Below are positions 37,895 through 52,600 of a stretch of DNA of 64,000 nt, piece by piece. Each line of letters begins with the position of its first letter. The first letter of the stretch is position 1. The stretch covers positions 124,001-188,000 of the forward strand of contig SAUG01000064.1 of the NCBI GenBank assembly GCA_011316305.1, in the 5' to 3' direction. Under the pieces are notes generated by a model. It was not told the origin of the DNA and made no database searches. It saw only the letters and a list, made by a program, of their open reading frames with translations. A program made the translations under genes and the position numbers. This stretch comes from Rusavskia elegans (lineage: Eukaryota > Ascomycota > Lecanoromycetes > Teloschistales > Teloschistaceae).

Positions 37895-40800
37895 TATTAT
37901 AAGCACAGACGGCGTACCTTTAGGAACGCGGTAGTATTCAGTACAGCGTAGGATTCCCTATTACACCTCGATAGGCAGAGATATATAGGACGGCTTTAAT
38001 ATTAGTACTAAAAAATATTTTAGTAGTTTTAGTAAATAAATACCCTAAATACTCTTTATTTTAGTAGTTTTAGTAAGTAAATACTATAAGTATTTTAATC
38101 TTAGTAGTTTTAGTAAGTAAATACCCTAAAATAGAACTATCTTAATTATTTTAGTTAATAAATAATCTAAATAGTAGAGGATTTCATTTATCTATATAGA
38201 TTCCGAACTCGACGCTTTTATAACTTATATTTAACTTATTAGTTATCGCTATATACTGCTATAGTAATAAGACTAATTTATTTCTATATTAATTTAAAGT
38301 AATTATCCGTTATACTTTCGTTTATAGATTTACTAATAAGTCTAACTAACTCTTAAATAAACTAGGACCCCTAGATAGTTCTATAATACTTTAAATACCT
38401 TTAGAATATCTATCGCAGGTTAGTATTAAATTCCTACCTTCAGTAATTCTAGCTCTATAATAAAAAGTCCGAACCTAAAAGTAAAGAAATCTAAATAAAA
38501 GATAATAGTAATAATAAAGAAGTTAATATTTCTACTACTAGTTACTATAACTATAGTATTAAAATTAATAAACCCGATAAATACTATAAGGACCGGAATA
38601 AATTAGAAGAATGGCTTATATAACTAGATATATACTTTATATTCTATTCTATATCTAAAAAGAAAAAAACCCTTTTTACTATATCCTATCTTTAAAGACG
38701 AGCCTAGTACTAGATAAAACCTCTCCTATACTAATATATAGACGACGAAGAAGATAATAAATATATCTTCGTATAGTTTATATAATTTAAGATAGCTATT
38801 TATAATACTTTTAGAATTTCGAATAAAATTCTAACCGCTAAATATATTATCTAATACCTTTAATAGAAAACCGTAGTATCGAAATACGCTATACGGTTTA
38901 AAGAATAGTCGCTACTAACGAAATAGAATAACGACGCCTTATATATAATATATAGATAAAGGCTAAAAGAACGAATAAAAGACGAATTTATATACGATAA
39001 TCGAATATATAAAACCTTAAATAATCTAATTAAAATATCTATCGACTTCGATAATAAAATATATAATAGAGATATAGAAAAACGCTATAATAGAGGACTA
39101 TAAATTAATACAGGATATTATTTTAGAAAATTATATAGAAGATAGCTATTAAATAAAAATACTGGAAATAGCTACTATAGATCTATATCTATAGAATCAG
39201 ATTCTATATAATAGCGACGTAAAAGAAAGAACCCTAAAGATAGTAAAAGAAATAAAAATCCTAAAATATACTATAATTATAGTAAACCAGACTACTTCGC
39301 GAAAGAATATTAATTAAATAAGATATAGTAATAATAACTTAACGCTACGTTAAGGAAATCTAAAGACTAGTAAGAAATTATCTTAGAAAACGATAATAAT
39401 AGTTCTAAACCCTAGGAAGCTAGCTCGGATAAAAAATTTATATTTATAGAAAACGATAAAATACTATAAAAAGCTATAATAAATAATACTTTACTATAAA
39501 TATTAGTAAAACCTACTAGAAAAAGAACCGTTTCAAGATAAAAAATCGTAATAATAGAGGATATTAGACTAGTATACCTTTAAGTTCTTTATAATAAAAA
39601 ACTAGTAAAAGAAGAATTTATAATAATCTATAAAGGATTTAAAAATATTTATAAAATATATATTAATAACGAATATCTATAAAACGATCAGTAGAATTAG
39701 GAAGTAAATAATATCGTCGATATATTAAAAAAGAGACTAGGAAGTAATATTTCTAAAAATAAAAATATCTCCGACCTAATATTATAATAGAATTATATAA
39801 TAGTAGAAAACTAATATATACTATTTAGTTAAATCGCCTGCTATAATAACGATTGTAGAATCTACGGATCGGAAAAAAAAGGAGCTAGATAGTATCTATT
39901 AAAACTACGCCGACGTACTTCTATAGTATCTATTAAGATCGGAAGTTATAATACTTATAACTATTCTAGATATATTATCTATAGCAGATATAAATACTAG
40001 AAGAAATAGTAAAAAAGAAATAGAACTTTTAATTAGGACCTTTATAGATATATTTCGCAGGTAAACTACGAAGATAGAAAATATAAAAATATTAAAAATA
40101 ACCCGGGAAAAGTTAGAATCTTAGAGCAATAGATATATTATAAATATATAACTTTATAGCTCGGAGAAAGTAACTAAATTTAGATAGCTATATATATATA
40201 TTCGAGATTAAAATAATTATTAAAACTAATAATAGACTATAGAAGGTTAAAGTATTAATCGATTTAGATATAACCGGAAATTTCGTATTAGAAAATTTAG
40301 CTATAAGGAAAGAGTTCCTTTAGACTAAAAAAAAAGATATATATAATTTAATAGTTATTAATAAAAATAAAATACCGAATAGAGATAGAAAGATTATAAA
40401 AGAAAAAATACCGCTCTAAATAATAATTAACTAGTATTAAAAGAAACTTTAATTCGATATTATTCGAATAGCTAGCTATAATATCGTATTTAAAATATTT
40501 TAGTTAAAAGATTATAATCTAGTAATAGACTAGGAAAAAAAAGTATTTAGTTTCGAATAATACTTCTATATAGAAAGTATCTAGCCTATACCGAAGTAGC
40601 GATTTTAGATAGATAAAAAGTAAAATATAAAACGCGAATTTATAACTTTAAAAAAAGATAATTAAAAACTAATTAGATCCGATTTATTAGATACCGGTAA
40701 GAGTTAGCTAGAGTAAGAAAATAGAAATAGAAAGGAAAATTATAAACCTTTCGAAAATCCTATACTATCTAATAAAAAGTTAATAAAAAACCTATTAGAA

Positions 40801-43800
40801 AGGGTTCCAGATAAATATAAAAATTAGATAACTATAAAAGTACTACCTAAATATTAAATATAAAATTATAAAATCAGATTTAAACTAGGTAAATAATCTA
40901 TATTTAGACCTATCTATCTATTATCCGCGACGGAACTCGAAATACTCCGTAGATATCTAGACGAAAATATAAAAAAGGGATTTATTAAAAAGTTTTAATT
41001 ACTAGTAGAATATCCGATCCTCTTTATATCTAAAAAAGATAGAATACTCTGTTTATATATCGATTACCGAAAGCTAAATAATATTATAATTAAAAATCGA
41101 TATCTATTACTAAATATTAGCGTATTCTAAAACAGACTTTCTAGAATAAAATATTTTATAAAACTCGACTTTCGAAAAGTATATAATTTTATATAGATAA
41201 AAGCCGGAAAAAAATAGAAAATAGCTTTCTGAATACGGTATAATTATTATAAATTTATAGTAATACTATTTAGATTTATATACGCCCCGGTAATCTATTA
41301 GAATATAATTAATAATATATTTAAAAAATATCTTAATATATTTATTATCGCCTACTTCGATAATATTCTGGTTTTTTCTAAAATATTTAAAGAATATAAG
41401 TAATATATTAGTAAAGTTCTTAAATATCTAGAAAGAAAAGATTTATATTTTAAACTAAAAAAATATAAATTCTATAAAAATAAAGTCGACTTTCTAGAAT
41501 TTATTATAGAACGGAATAGACTATATCTCGATTCTAGTAAATTAAAAATTATTATAGAATAGAAAACGCTAATAAATATTAAAAAAATCTAAAAAATTTT
41601 CGGATTTATAAACTATAATTAAAAGTTTATAAAAAACTATTTTAAAAGAACTCTCGCTCTAATAGCTTTAATAAAAAATATCGTCGAATAGTATTAGAAA
41701 GAAAAAAAATAATAAGTATTCGAAGATTTTAAAAGGAAATATATAAAAGACCTAGTACTTATAATATTCGATTTAAAAAAACTATTATAAATAGAAATAA
41801 ATTTATTAGATCTAGCTATAGATATATACCTTCTTTAGTAATACGATAGTAAATAGTACCCGGTAGTATATATATCTAGAAAATTATCGCTAGTAGAATA
41901 AAATTATAATATCTATAATAAGGAACTACTAGCTATAGTAGCTATACTAGAATAGTAAAGGATATATACCGAAAAATTACTAGAATTAATAATCTTTATA
42001 GACTATAAGAGCCTTTTATACTTTATAATAATAAAATAACTTAATTAATAATAAATACGATAGTCTAAACTCTTCGGTTAGTATAAATTTAAAATATACT
42101 ATATTCTAGATAAAGAAAATAGAAAAATAAACGCTTTAAATCGAAGAAGTAATTATATAAAAACTAAAAAAGTTTTTAATAATAGTATTTTTAAAATTAA
42201 TAGAAATAAATTACTATTAGTAAATTAGTATAAGATAAATATAATACTATATATATTCCGAAACGATTAGAAATAGTTTTTTATTAAAAAAAGAAAACTA
42301 TAAATACTAGATAATAAAATCGATAAATATATTAAAAAGTACTATAATAGAATACTATAAAAGTATTTAGATAGAATAAAAATAATCTAATTTTTATAAT
42401 AGTATTACTAGTTCCCTAATATAAAATAACGTATCGAAATATATATTAAAAGATAAATTAGTTATTAGTAAAATAAATATAGTATATATACTCGTTATAG
42501 AAAGATCTAGTATTAAAAACTATCGGACTTACTATAGAAGAAAGTTATATTAGACTTTATTATTAAACTCCCGAAATTAAAAAACCTGACGATAAATATA
42601 AAATATAACTCGATATTTAATATAGTAGATAGACTTATAAAATATATCTATATAATTCTATTAAAAGAAGACTTTATAATAAAATAATTTAGATTTATTA
42701 TTCTAAATCGATTATTTAGATACTATAGACTGCTAGAAGTATTAATAAATAATAGAGATAAGCTTTTTACTTTAAATTATTAGAAAATCCTTATTTTTCT
42801 ATTTAGTATTAAACTAAAAATATTAATAGCTTTCTATTTAATAACGGATAGATAGATAGAATATATTAACTAGATACTTAAATAATACCTAAAGTACTAT
42901 ATTAACGACGTTTAGAATAATTAGAATTTACTTTTACTAATAGTATAATTAAAATATAATATAAGAAAATCTAGTATAATAAAAGAAATACCGTTCTACG
43001 CCGATAATAGAAGAAATCTAAATCTATTTAGATAACCGCTACTATATAGATTAGTAGAGTTAATAATCGAAAAAGTCGATCTTTAAAAAAGAATCTACGG
43101 AAATATTCTAAAAATATAGAAATATTCGGGTAAATACTAGAATAAAAAGCGAAAAATAGTACTTTAGCTAAAAAAGGAGGATAAGATATACTTTCTTATA
43201 AAAAATCTAAAATTAAGGACTCTAAGTAAAAAATTTAACTATATTAAAGACGGACTATTTTTAATTAGAGAGATTAGAAAACCTCAGAACTTTAAATTTA
43301 ATCTATTCAAGGACGTAAAAGTATATCCGATATTCTATATCTTTTAGAACCAGCCGATTCCGAAACGCCGTTATAACAGACGTTCAACTTCGAGATATAA
43401 GAGGAAGATATCTTTATAGTCGAAAAGATTCTATAATAGGAAGATCAGAACTATCTAATTAAATAGAAAAATTATTTTACTTCGGAAAATATCTAGAAAT
43501 CTAAAGAATATTTAGTAAATTACTAGAAAACTCTATAATAGTTCTATTAAAAGGAGTTAAAGAAATTATTAACTAACCAGAATCGCTAAATAGGAGAATC
43601 TATTTAAAAACTATATTAATAAAAAGATTTAGATCTACGGAAAAAAACGGATCCGCGGTAATAACTTTATATTCTAATATTTCGATATTTTATAGTTTAC
43701 TATTAACTATAATACGCTACTCCTCTTCTATATAATCTAATTAATAAAACAGACGCTATTACTTCGTAAATATTTTATATAATTCTTTCTTTAATTTTTT

Positions 43801-44492
43801 ATATTTATCTTTAAAATAATACTAATATATAATATTTAATAGAATAAAGTTATAAAAATAAACTTATTTTATATAACCGATATACTTCTCGGAACCTTTA
43901 CCGATACGATAGAATTTTCCCGACTAGAAATAATTTCGATAAAAATATATAGCTAATATATTAATATCTAATATTAAGTCTTTTTTATAATAGTTTTTAG
44001 TTAATAGTTATTTCTTTTTAACTATAATAAAGAAGGGATAATAGTTTTTCGGGATAAAAAATCTAAAGAAAAAACCTAGTATTATAAATATAAACGACGT
44101 ACTTTCGGGAACGCGGTAGTATTTAGTATAATATAGGATTCCCTATTACGCTTCGATAGGTAGAAATATATAGGACGGCTTTAGTATTAATACTAAAGAG
44201 TATCTTAATAGTTTTAGTAAATAAATACCCTAAAATAGAGCTATTTTAGTTATTTTAGTTAATAAATAACCTAAATAGTAGAGGATTTTATTTATCTATA
44301 TAGATCCCGAACTCGACGCCTTTATAGCTTATATTTAATTTATTGGTTATTACTATATACTACTCTAGTAATAAGACTAACTTATTTCTATATTAATTTA
44401 AAGTAATTACCCGTTATACCTCCGTTTACAGATATACTAATAAGTCCAACCAATCTTTGAACAAACCAGGACCTCCAGGTAGCTCTATAATA
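37895..44492 (+). mobile_element. Ty3/gypsy element A2
   Basis: The 5' LTR is 37,895-38,388 (494 bp) and the 3' LTR 44,080-44,492 (413 bp). The difference is mostly loss of tandem units in the 3' LTR near 44,210. Flanks agtag and aatag form a 5-bp duplication with one G-to-A difference. No foreign insertion lies inside. Because the two LTRs differ in length, the copy is not very recent or has undergone conversion. Confidence 0.88.
38389..44079 (+). pseudogene. gag-pol of A2
   Basis: Same order as in A1. The zinc knuckle is at 39,269-39,307 with Cys/His codons turned into Tyr. Reverse transcriptase is at about 41,040-41,690 with the catalytic box read as YFDN near 41,350. RNase H is at about 41,780-42,010 and integrase at about 42,340-43,000. 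The gag start near 38,400-38,700 aligns with A1 and A3, including the gcctagtactagataaaacc site where B1 entered A1. Frames are closed throughout by RIP stops. Confidence 0.83.
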
Positions 44493-44786
44493 AATAGATA
44501 GCTTTTTTTATTAGTTATTAATATAGATATTAAATATTACTCCTATTAATCTTTTATAATTATTTATATAACGTAGACGTTTTATAATATTATAACCTTA
44601 TTTTTATAACTCTACGAGAATAAATATTATAATCTACGCTAGAATACTTTTACTATTTAATAGTTCGAACTACGCCTACGGCTGTAGCTAGATTTGAATA
44701 AAACGTTTTCTAATATATAGAAACGTTATATTATTAGTCCGTTTATTCGATTAATAGATATAAATACTTCCGTAGAATCGTAGATA

Positions 44787-45606
44787 TAGACTGGCCGGTT
44801 CGGGTCGGATTTCCGTCGAACCGTCGGATATCCGACTCGATTTTAGTAATTCGACCCGGATTTAATTTACTAAACGATCGAATCGGATTAGAAATTTAAA
44901 TCCGACTTTTAAATTAGATTATAGATTTTAACTCGAAAATCCGATCTAAAAACCCGATCTAATACGATTTATATTTATATTTAATAGTTAAATATAAAAG
45001 TAATTATAGATGATATAATATAGTAATATATTCTATTTAATACTATTTTATATAATAGTTATCTAGAAATATTAGTTTATATATCGATACTAAATAAATA
45101 GTATTATTATATTCTAAATAATTCTATAAATATATATCTTTTCTTTAGAACTTTTAATTTTTTAGAATTTATTATTTACTAGTTATTATTATATCTTCGG
45201 CTATATTTCTAGATTCTATATTAACTTTTCAATAAACCAAGCGCCTTTCTGCTAAATAGTAATACGCTTAGTATAGATTACGGTAAATTAATAATTTATA
45301 AAAAATAAATATAGTCGGATATATATAGTAATATAGTAAAATAATATATTTATTTTTTAGAAATATCTAAAGTCTTTAATATATCGTTAGAAAAAATTAG
45401 AATTTAAAAATAGTATATTATAAAGGAAAAATTATATTTTAATACTAGAATTTTATTTTTATATACGATTTTAGCGTTTTAGCGGATTAAACCCGGATAT
45501 CCGACTCTGATCCGGGTTCGAATCGGGTTATTTTATAGAAAAATTCGATTCGATTTAGATCGGATTAGTTAATTTGAATTCGAAATCCGATCCAACGGCC
45601 AGTCTA
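44787..45606. mobile_element. D3: hAT-type element (820 bp)
   Basis: Ends TAGACTGGCC and GGCCAGTCTA are a perfect 10-bp inverted repeat. Flanks cgtagata and tatagata are an 8-bp duplication with one C-to-T and one G-to-A difference. It is twice as long as D1, D2 and D4, with D-type arms at both ends and an unrelated AT-rich middle (about 45,000-45,470), so it may be closer to the parent element. It lies 33 bp (including the duplicated 8 bp) from the right end of the left P2 LTR. Confidence 0.82.
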
Positions 45607-46676
45607 TATAGATATAATACAATGTTTTTATAGCGTTTTCCTAAATCTTTTTAAAGTTTTCTAGACGTCTTTTAAATATTTTCTCGATTTCTATATATTT
45701 TTTTTATCTAAAAATCTTTTCTATTTAATTAGAAATTCGTCTATATCTTTTATTTATTAATTATATTTTTAATTTTATATTCTTTTTTTTTTAATAATAT
45801 TAATTTCTCGTAAATAGTATATATACCGGCGCTTTTTTAAAAAGATCTATATAGAATTTCGAGAAAATTTCTATAGCCGAAAACTTTGAAAACGCTATAA
45901 TTTTTTAAATATTTTCTATTTTAAAAACCTCTATATATAATTTATATAGTTTTCTATCCATTAGACGTTTTATATATAGTAATATTTTATTGCTTTTACT
46001 AATATTACAGTAATTTTCTCATTTATTTTTTAGATTTTTATTTTAACTTTATTCCAATTATTTTTTATTTTATTAATAAATATTTAAATAGTGGAATTTT
46101 TTAATTGTAAAAATAATTTTTATTTTAAAATTTTACTAAATAGTAATTTGTTCAATATAGTCTAAATATTTTTATTATATAATTAATTAATCACTTTTTA
46201 TTCTATTGGAAAAAATTTAATCTAGTTTTTTTTTCTAAATAGTAGATTTTTAGATATATTTCTAATATTTAGTTTATCTTTTCCGTTTAACTATCCGTCT
46301 AAAGATAGAATATAATTAATATTATCTATTTTATTCCAACTATTTAAATTAATTCTTTTATAATTGTTTAAATAAATAGTTTATCTCTATCGGATATAAA
46401 CTTTTCCGAAATTTTATTTTTATAAAAAATTGTTTTTAATAATAGAAATAATAGCTATTTTTCTACTATTTCAATTTTATATAATTTAAATTTAATTTAT
46501 TTTTATCAATTTATCTATTTTTATTATAATTATATTATAGAAAATTTAGATTATCGGATCGATAGATTTTGGGACATCAATTATAAAATATATTATAATT
46601 TATTAATATTGTTCCTTCGATATCTAAATCGATTATAATTTTTCTATTAATTTTAACTATTTTATATTCCGGTTCA

Positions 46677-49600
46677 TATTATAAGTACGTACGGCGTGAC
46701 TTCGGGAACGTAGTAGTATTTAGTATAGCACCGGAACTCCTTATTACGCCTAGATAGGTAAAAAGAACTTGGTATTATTATCTTAGTTATCTTAGCGAGT
46801 AAGGTACCTAAGAAAGGTATTTTAGTTATTTTAGCGAGTAAGGTACCTAAGGAAGGTATCTTAGTTATCTTAGCGAATAAGGTACCTAAGGAAGGATATT
46901 TTAGTTATCTTAGCGAGTAAGGTATCTAAGGAAAGAAAGATTTTATTATCTATATAGATTCCGAACTCGACGCCTTTATAGCTCGTATTTAATTTATTAG
47001 TTATCGCTATATACTACTCTAGTAATTAAACTAATTTATTCTTATATTAATTTAAAGTAATTACCTATTATACCTCCGTTTATAGATATACTAATAAGTC
47101 TAACTAACTTTTAAAGATACTAGGACCCCTAGGTAGCTCTATAATACTTTAAATACCTTTAGGATATCTATCGTAGGTTAACGTAATACCTCTACTCTAA
47201 GTAATTCTAACTTTATAGTAAAGAAGTCCGAATCTAAAGGAAAGGAAATCTAAATAGAAAATAATAGTAATAATAAAGAAGTTAGTACTTCTACTACTAA
47301 TTACCGGTTATATAGTATTAAGGTTAATAAACCTAATAAATACTATAGGAATTATAATAAACTAAAAGACTGGCTCGCGTAATTAGAAATATACTTCGTA
47401 TTCTATCTAATATCTAAAGAAAAGAAAACCTTCTTCGCCGTATCCTATCTTCGGGGACGAGCCTAGTACTAGATAAAACCTATCCTTCGCTAATATATAG
47501 ATAATAATAAAAATAGTAATAATATCTTTATAAGGTTCGTAAAGTTTAAGAAAGCTATTTATAATATCTTCAGAATTTTAAACGAAATACTAACTACTAA
47601 ACGCTTTATTTAATACTTTTAGTAGAAGACTGCCGTATTAAAGTATACTATAAAACTCTAAAAATAGGTACTATTAATAGAATAGAATAACGACGTTCTA
47701 TATATAATATACCGAAGAGGATTTAAGAAATAAATAAAGGATAAACTAATACGCGATAGTCGAATATACGAAACCTTAGATAATCTAATTAAAATATCTA
47801 TCGACCTCGATAATAAACTATATAAAAGAGATATAGAAAAACGCTATAATAGTAGACCGCGAAGTAATACTAGACGTTATATAGGTAAACTATATAGAAG
47901 ATAGCTACTAAGTAAAAGGATCGGAGATAGCTACTATAGACCTATATTAATAGAACTAGACTCGATATAATAGCGACGTAAAGGGAAGAACCCTAGAAAT
48001 AATAAAGGGAATAAGAATCCTAAGATATACTATAATTATAGTAAATTAGGCTACTTCGCGAGAGAGTATCGATTAAGTAAAGTATAGTAACGACAGTTTA
48101 ACGCTACGCTAAGGAAAGAATCTAAGGACTAGTAAAAAGTAATTTTAGAAAATAAAGACCGAATCTCTAAATTCTAAAAAGCTAGCTCGGATAAAGAATT
48201 TATATTTATAGAAAACGATAAAGTACTATAGGAAGCTATAAATAATAACGCTTCGCTATAAATATTAACTAAATCTAGCCTAGTATAGAAAAAGTTCTTC
48301 GGGAATTTTAAAAAAGAATATACTTTTAAACAGGTACCTATTCTAGAAGGAATATAATTTACTATTATAGAAAGACTGAAAATCCTTTACCCTAGAGTAA
48401 TAAACGATAAGGAGCTAGTAAGGAAAAGATTTAAAAAAATCTATAAAAGATTTAAAGCCGTTTATAAAATAAATATTAAAAACGAGTACCTATAGAACGA
48501 CCAGTAGAATTAAGAAGTAAATAATATTATTAATATATTAGAAAAAGAACTAGAAAGTAATACCTCTAAAAATAAAGTTATTTCTAAACCGATAATATAA
48601 AGAATAAACGTAATAATAGAAAATTAATATGTACTATTTAGCTAGATCGTATATTATAATAACGATTATATAACCTATAAGTTAGAAAAATAAGGAACCG
48701 GATAGTATCCGTTAAAACTACGCCGATAAACTCCGGCGACGCCTATTAAAATCGGAAGTTATAATACTTATAAATATTCTATATATATTATATACGATAG
48801 ATATAAATACTAGAAGGAATAGTAAAAAAAGAAGAAATAGAATCCTTAACTAGAATCTCTATAGATATATTTTATAAGTAAACTATAAAGATAAGAAGTA
48901 CGAAAATATTAAAAATAACTCGGGAAAAGATAGAATCTCGTAGTAATAGGTATACTATAAACGTATAACTTTATAGCCCGGAAAGAGTAACTAAATTTAG
49001 CTAGCTATATATTTATATTCGAGATTAAAATAATTATTAATACCGATAACGGACTATAAAAGATTAAAGTATTTATTAATTTAGATATAACCGGAAATTT
49101 TATATTAGAAAACTTAACTAAAAGGAAAAGGTTCCTTCGAACTAAAAAAAAGGATCTATATAATTTAATAGTTATTAATAGAAATAAAATACTAGAAGGA
49201 GATAGGAAGGTTATAGAAGAAACGATACTATTCTAAATAATAATTAACTAGTACTAAAAGAAACTTTAGTTTAATATTATTCGGATAGCCAGCTATAATA
49301 TTATATTTAAAATACTTTAGTTAAAGGATTATAATCTAGTAATCGACTAGGAGAAAAGAGTATTTAGCTTTAAATAATATTTCTATATAGGGAGTATCTA
49401 GCCTACGCCGAAATAGTATTTTCGGATAAATAAAAAGTAGAATATAAAGTACGAACTTATAATTTCGAAAAAGAATAACTAAAAACTATTTAAATCCGAC
49501 TCGTCAGATACTAGTAGAGGTTAGCTAAATTAATAAAATAGAGATAGAAAGGAAAATTACGAACCTTTTAAGAACCCCGTACTATCTAATAAGAAATTAA

Positions 49601-52600
49601 AGGAAAATCTATTAGAAAAGGTTCCAGGTAAATATAAAAACTAGATAAACTTATTTTAGGAAAAAGTAACTACTAAAATACTATCTAAATATTAAATATA
49701 AGATTATAAAATAAGATTTAAACTAAGTAAATAATCTACGTTTAAATCTATCTATCTATTATCTATAATAGAGTTTAAAATACTCCGTAATTACCTAGAC
49801 GAAAATATAAAAAAGAGATTTATTAGAAAATCTTAATTACTAGTAAGATACCCGATCCTCTTTATATTTAAAAAGGACAGAATACTCCGCTTATATATCG
49901 ATTACCGAAAGCTAAATAATATTATAATTAAAAATCGATATCTACTACTAAGTATTAGCGAACTCTAAAATAGACTTTCTAGAATAAAATATTTTATTAA
50001 ATTCGACTTTCGAAGAATATATAATCTTATATAAATAAAGGCCGGAAAAGAATAGAAAATAACTTTTCGAATATAGTATAGTTATTATAAATATATAGTA
50101 ATACTATTTAGATTTATAAATATCCCGGTAATATATTAGAATATAATTAATAACGTACTTAAAAAATATCTAGATATATTTATTATTACCTACCTTAATA
50201 ATATTTTAGTTTTTTCTAAAATATTTAAAGAATATATATAATATATTAGTAAAGTTTTCGAATATCTAGAAGAAAGAAATTTATATTTTAAACCAGAAAA
50301 GTATAAATTCTATAAAGAAAAAGTCGACTTCCTAGAATTTATTATAGGACGAAATAGATTACGTATTGATTCTAATAAGCTAAAAGCTATTATAGAATAG
50401 GAGACTCTAATAAATATTAAAAAAATCTAGAGTTTTTTCGGATTTATAAATTATAATCGAAAGTTTATAAAAAACTATTTTAAAAGAGCTTTTACTTTTA
50501 TAGCTTTAATAAATAATACCGCCGAATAGTAATAGGGAGAAAGAAAATAATAAATATTCGAAGATTTTAAAAAGAAATATATAAAGGACCTAGTACTTAA
50601 AATATTCGACTTAATTAAACTATTATAAATAGAAACGGATTTATTAGATCTAGCTATAGATATATACCTTCTATAATAATACGATAGTAAATAGTACCTA
50701 GTAGTATATATATCTAGAAAATTATCGCTAGTAGAATAGATTTACGATATCTATAATAAGGAACTACTAGCTATAGTAGTAATACTAGAATAATAGAGAG
50801 TATACGCCGAAGGATTACTAGAGTTAATAATCTTTATAGACTATAAAAATTTTCTGTACTTTATAACGATAAAATAATTTAATAAAAAATAAATACGATA
50901 GTCTAAATTTCTCGGTTAATATAAGTTTAAAATATACTATACTTTAGATAAAGAAAATAGAAAAATAGATATTCTAAGTCGAAGAAGTAATTATATAAAA
51001 ATAAAAGAAATTTTTAGTAATAGTATCCTTAAAATTAATAAAGATAGATTATTATTAGTAAACCAGTATAAATTTAGTATAACGCTATATATATTTAGAG
51101 ACGACTAAAAATAGTTTCCTATTAAAAAAGGAAAACTATAAATATTAAATAATAAAATCGACGAATATATTAAAGAGTACTATAATAGAATACTATAAAA
51201 GTATCCAGGCGTAATAAAGATAATATAACTTTTATAATAATATTACTAGTTTCCTAATATAAAGTAATACGTCGAGATATATATTAAAAAATATCTTAGT
51301 TATTAATAAAATAAGTATAGTATATATACTTATTATAGAGAGATTTAGTATTAGGAACTACCGGACTTATTATAGAAGGAAGTTATATTAGACTTTATTA
51401 TTAAACTCCTAAAATCGAAAGATCTAATAATAAATATAGAATATAACTCTATACTTAATATAGTAGATAGACTTACGAAATATATCTATATAATTCTAAC
51501 TAGAGAAGATTTTATAGTAGAATAATTTAGATTTATTATCCTAGATCGATTATTTCGATACTACAGATTACTAGAAGTACTTATAAGTAATAGAAATAAA
51601 CTCTTTACTTCGAACTATTAGAAAACCTTTATTTCTCTATTTAGTATTAAATTAAAAATATTAATAGCTTTTTATCCGATAATAGATAGATAAATAGAAC
51701 GTATTAACCAGATACTCGAATAGTACCTAAAGTATTATATTAATAACGCCTAGGATAATTAGATTTCGCTTTTACTAATAATATAACTAGCGCTTAATAT
51801 AAAGGAATCAAGTATAATAAAAGAAATACCGTTCTATACCGATAATAGGAAAAATCCGAATTTATTTAAATAACCGCTACCTTATAAGTTAGTAGAATTA
51901 GTAATTTAAAGAGTCGATATTTAGAAAAAAATCTACAGAAATATTCTAAAAATATAGAAATAATCGGGTAACTACTAGAATAAGAAACGAAAAATAGTAC
52001 TTTAGCTAAAAAAGAGAGATAAGGTATACCTTTTTATAAAAAATCTGAAAATAAAGATTCTAAGTAAAAAACTTAACTATATTAAGGTCGGACTATTTTT
52101 AATTAAATAGGTTAAAGGACTTTAGAATTTTAAATTTAATCTACCTAGAGACGCTAAAATATACCCGGTATTCTATATATTTCTTTTAGAACCAGCCGAC
52201 TCCGGAACGCTGTTATAATAGACGTTTAACTTCGAAATATAAAAGGAAGATACTTTTATAGTCGAGAAGATCCTATAATAGAAAGGTTAGAACTATCTAA
52301 TTAAGTAAAAAGGTTACCTTACCTTAGAAAATATTTAGAAACCTAAAAAATACTTAGTAAACTACTAGAAGGCTCTATAATAGTTCTACTAAAAGGAACT
52401 AAAGAAGTTATTAACTAGCCAGAATCGCTAGGAAGTACGATCTATTTAGAAGCTATATCGATAAAAGGATTAAAATCTATAGAAGAGAATAGATCCGCGG
52501 TACCTTTATATTCTAATACCTTAAAATTTTATAGCTCGCCGTTAACTATAATACGCTACTCCTCTTTAATATAATTTAATTAACGAAGTAAACGCTATTA

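Larger units (their letters stand above)
37723..44730 (+). mobile_element. B/P-family LTR (third subtype) split by A2
   Basis: Halves 37,723-37,894 and 44,498-44,730 make one LTR of about 405 bp, from TATTATTTCCACG to AACGTTATA, with a subtype-specific block gagccgctagaactatagag. A2 sits between the halves with its own duplication. The 5 bp before it (gctga) do not match those after it (ttatt). Confidence 0.7.

Noticed and set aside
37723..44730. Complete LTR retrotransposon with A2 as its internal region
   Set aside because: A2 has its own LTRs and duplication; the outer halves form one LTR only.
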